Assembly: GCF_024713945.1 (NCBI RefSeq)
Contig: NC_134680.1
Span: forward strand, 4,612,001 to 4,676,000
Source: Dermatophagoides farinae
Lineage: Eukaryota; Arthropoda; Arachnida; Sarcoptiformes; Pyroglyphidae
Length of the DNA stretch: 64,000 nucleotides
Direction: 5' to 3'
The notes beneath the pieces are model-generated. The model saw only the letters and a program-made list of their open reading frames with translations. It ran no database searches and had not been told where the DNA came from. Both the position numbers and the translations under genes were made by a program. Positions 62,855 to 64,000 of the stretch are shown here, piece by piece. Position 1 is the first letter of the stretch. Each line of letters opens with the position of its first letter.

Positions 62855-64000
62855 CTAAGATAATGGTTTAGTTTCATCACCATCTGCATCTTTTTTTGTA
62901 ACCATATCTGAATCAGTGATTTTATATTGATCCAATGGTCGTACAATATGATCACGAAATACACGATGTAATGCTTCACAAACGAAACGAAACTGTGTCG
63001 ATGTTTGTATGAGCATCGCACGTTGATTACGCATAATTCGAACCAATTCTAATGGATAAACCGGTTGATTAGCTTCGATCAGACAGATTCCCGTTTCCAT
63101 TAATATTAGTACACCGGTACGTCCGATTCCAGCACTGTTTGTAGAAAGTTTTATTAGTAAAAAGAAAATTGATAAAAATAATTCTTGTAATTTACCTGCA
63201 ATGTACAATGACAGGTGATTCGGGTGCTTTTTGGCGAAGGTCACGAACTTTGAAAATAAGTTTCAGAAAATCGGTATCATCATCAGGCACACCTTGATCA
63301 GGCCATGCTAAATATTGTAAATGTGTTATATAATGTGTATTCTTATTTTCTGGATCAATCAATTTAAAACGACGTTCCAGAAAAGCACCACGATCTTGAC
63401 AATCTTCAAGTGTCAAATCCAATAGATCATTCACAATCATTGTTTGACCTTCATCAGGCCAATATTTAAAACATTTTTTTCGGCCATCTTCGATCAATGG
63501 TGTAACCATGACGATTAATGTTGATCGTTGTTCCCAAACCATTTGCCAAAAATCACTAGTAGTACGTTTAAGTGGTCCCTGAGTTGCGATATATCTGTTA
63601 AAGTTTATAAAAAAAAATCCTTAAAATTAGAAAAAAAACAAATTCTTAAGAGACCAAAACAAACCTATTGACTACATTACTGGCTTCAACTTTCATTGTT
63701 ACAAATGAAGCATTTATATAATCACCAGTATTACATTCATTCAATATGACACGTGTTGAATCGTCTAAATTGTGAAGAAAAATGGAATTTCGTAGTAGTT
63801 AATAATAATCATCATAAACAATACATACATGGTGCAATATCAAGATAACGATTTTTCGGCACATTATCCAACAGCCGTGCTATCGTTATTGTTTCATCTT
63901 CATTACGACGTGGTAGATATTCAAATTGTATGATTAATAAATCACCTTGTAGACCTTCATGTAAAAGATTCATTGAAGTATCCAATAATGATGCTCCTCC
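62855..64000 (-). CDS. Ptpmeg: Tyrosine phosphatase, PTPN3/PTPN4 (Ptpmeg) type, N-terminus beyond right edge
   Basis: Four exons are visible: from the edge to 63829, 63764-63665, 63594-63196, 63134-62855. They encode a near-complete PTP domain: [41 protein letters not shown] (WPD loop), [10 protein letters not shown] (the catalytic P loop, whose Ser codon AG|T is split by the last intron), and [18 protein letters not shown]. The stretch [20 protein letters not shown] resembles PTPN3/PTPN4 rather than receptor PTPs. Those proteins carry FERM and PDZ domains upstream; none of that lies in the window, so the subfamily rests on the catalytic domain alone. The protein ends about 45 residues after the domain. 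The catalytic residues look intact. The enzyme dephosphorylates phosphotyrosine proteins at the cortex. Confidence 0.85.

Overview
The window is nuclear DNA from a eukaryote, most likely an arthropod and probably an acariform mite. The evidence is AT-rich sequence, genes split by many very short introns (mostly about 55-115 nt, GT..AG), long homopolymer and triplet runs, polyQ/polyN-rich proteins, and an arthropod-type 'still life' RhoGEF. The mite assignment is inference from style and gene content. I see no prokaryotic, organellar, viral or transposon features. Exon boundaries were read by eye from splice consensus and reading-frame phase. For every multi-exon gene lying wholly inside the window except the broken P450, the summed exon length is a whole number of codons.

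Layout, left to right. 1-2117 (-): C2H2 zinc-finger protein, cut by the left edge. 2866-3618 (+): six-pass membrane protein, unrecognised. 3622-4222 (-): small acidic/serine-rich protein, convergent with the previous gene and only 3 nt from it. 4612-12325 (-): intersectin, with two phase-compatible alternative 3' ends (a short endocytic form and a long DH-PH-C2 RhoGEF form). 13309-14550 (+): unrecognised protein. 16474-20921 (+): full-length ABCB/P-glycoprotein transporter. 24525-31852 (-): still life/TIAM Rac-GEF (WH1-PH-RBD-PDZ-DH-PH). 35996-37719 (-): cytochrome P450 whose frame is broken twice. 38453-40737 (-): SLC13-family transporter with altered SNT motifs. 47397-50915 (+): NRF-6-like acyltransferase-3 membrane protein. 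54457-55956 (-): intronless single-pass C-type lectin-like receptor. 58220-60160 and 60602-62398 (+): tandem monoamine-oxidase paralogues. 62855-64000 (-): PTPN3/PTPN4-type tyrosine phosphatase, cut by the right edge.

The genes do not form one pathway. Two (intersectin and still life) are Rho-family GEFs linked in other animals to synaptic membrane traffic and actin. Several others (ABCB, P450, SLC13, monoamine oxidases) concern metabolism or transport of small molecules. Large gene-free tracts (20922-24524, 31853-35995, 40738-47396, 50916-54456) hold mainly microsatellites and homopolymers.

The observations most worth following up are: the paired Tyr-to-Phe changes at both aromatic-cage positions of only one of the two monoamine oxidases; the alternative intersectin tail ending in an AP2-binding FxDxF motif; loss of the SNT Asn at both sites in the SLC13 protein; replacement of the catalytic His in the acyltransferase; and the doubly frameshifted P450 with a GC-AG intron. 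I did not find a convincing wholly new multi-gene system.
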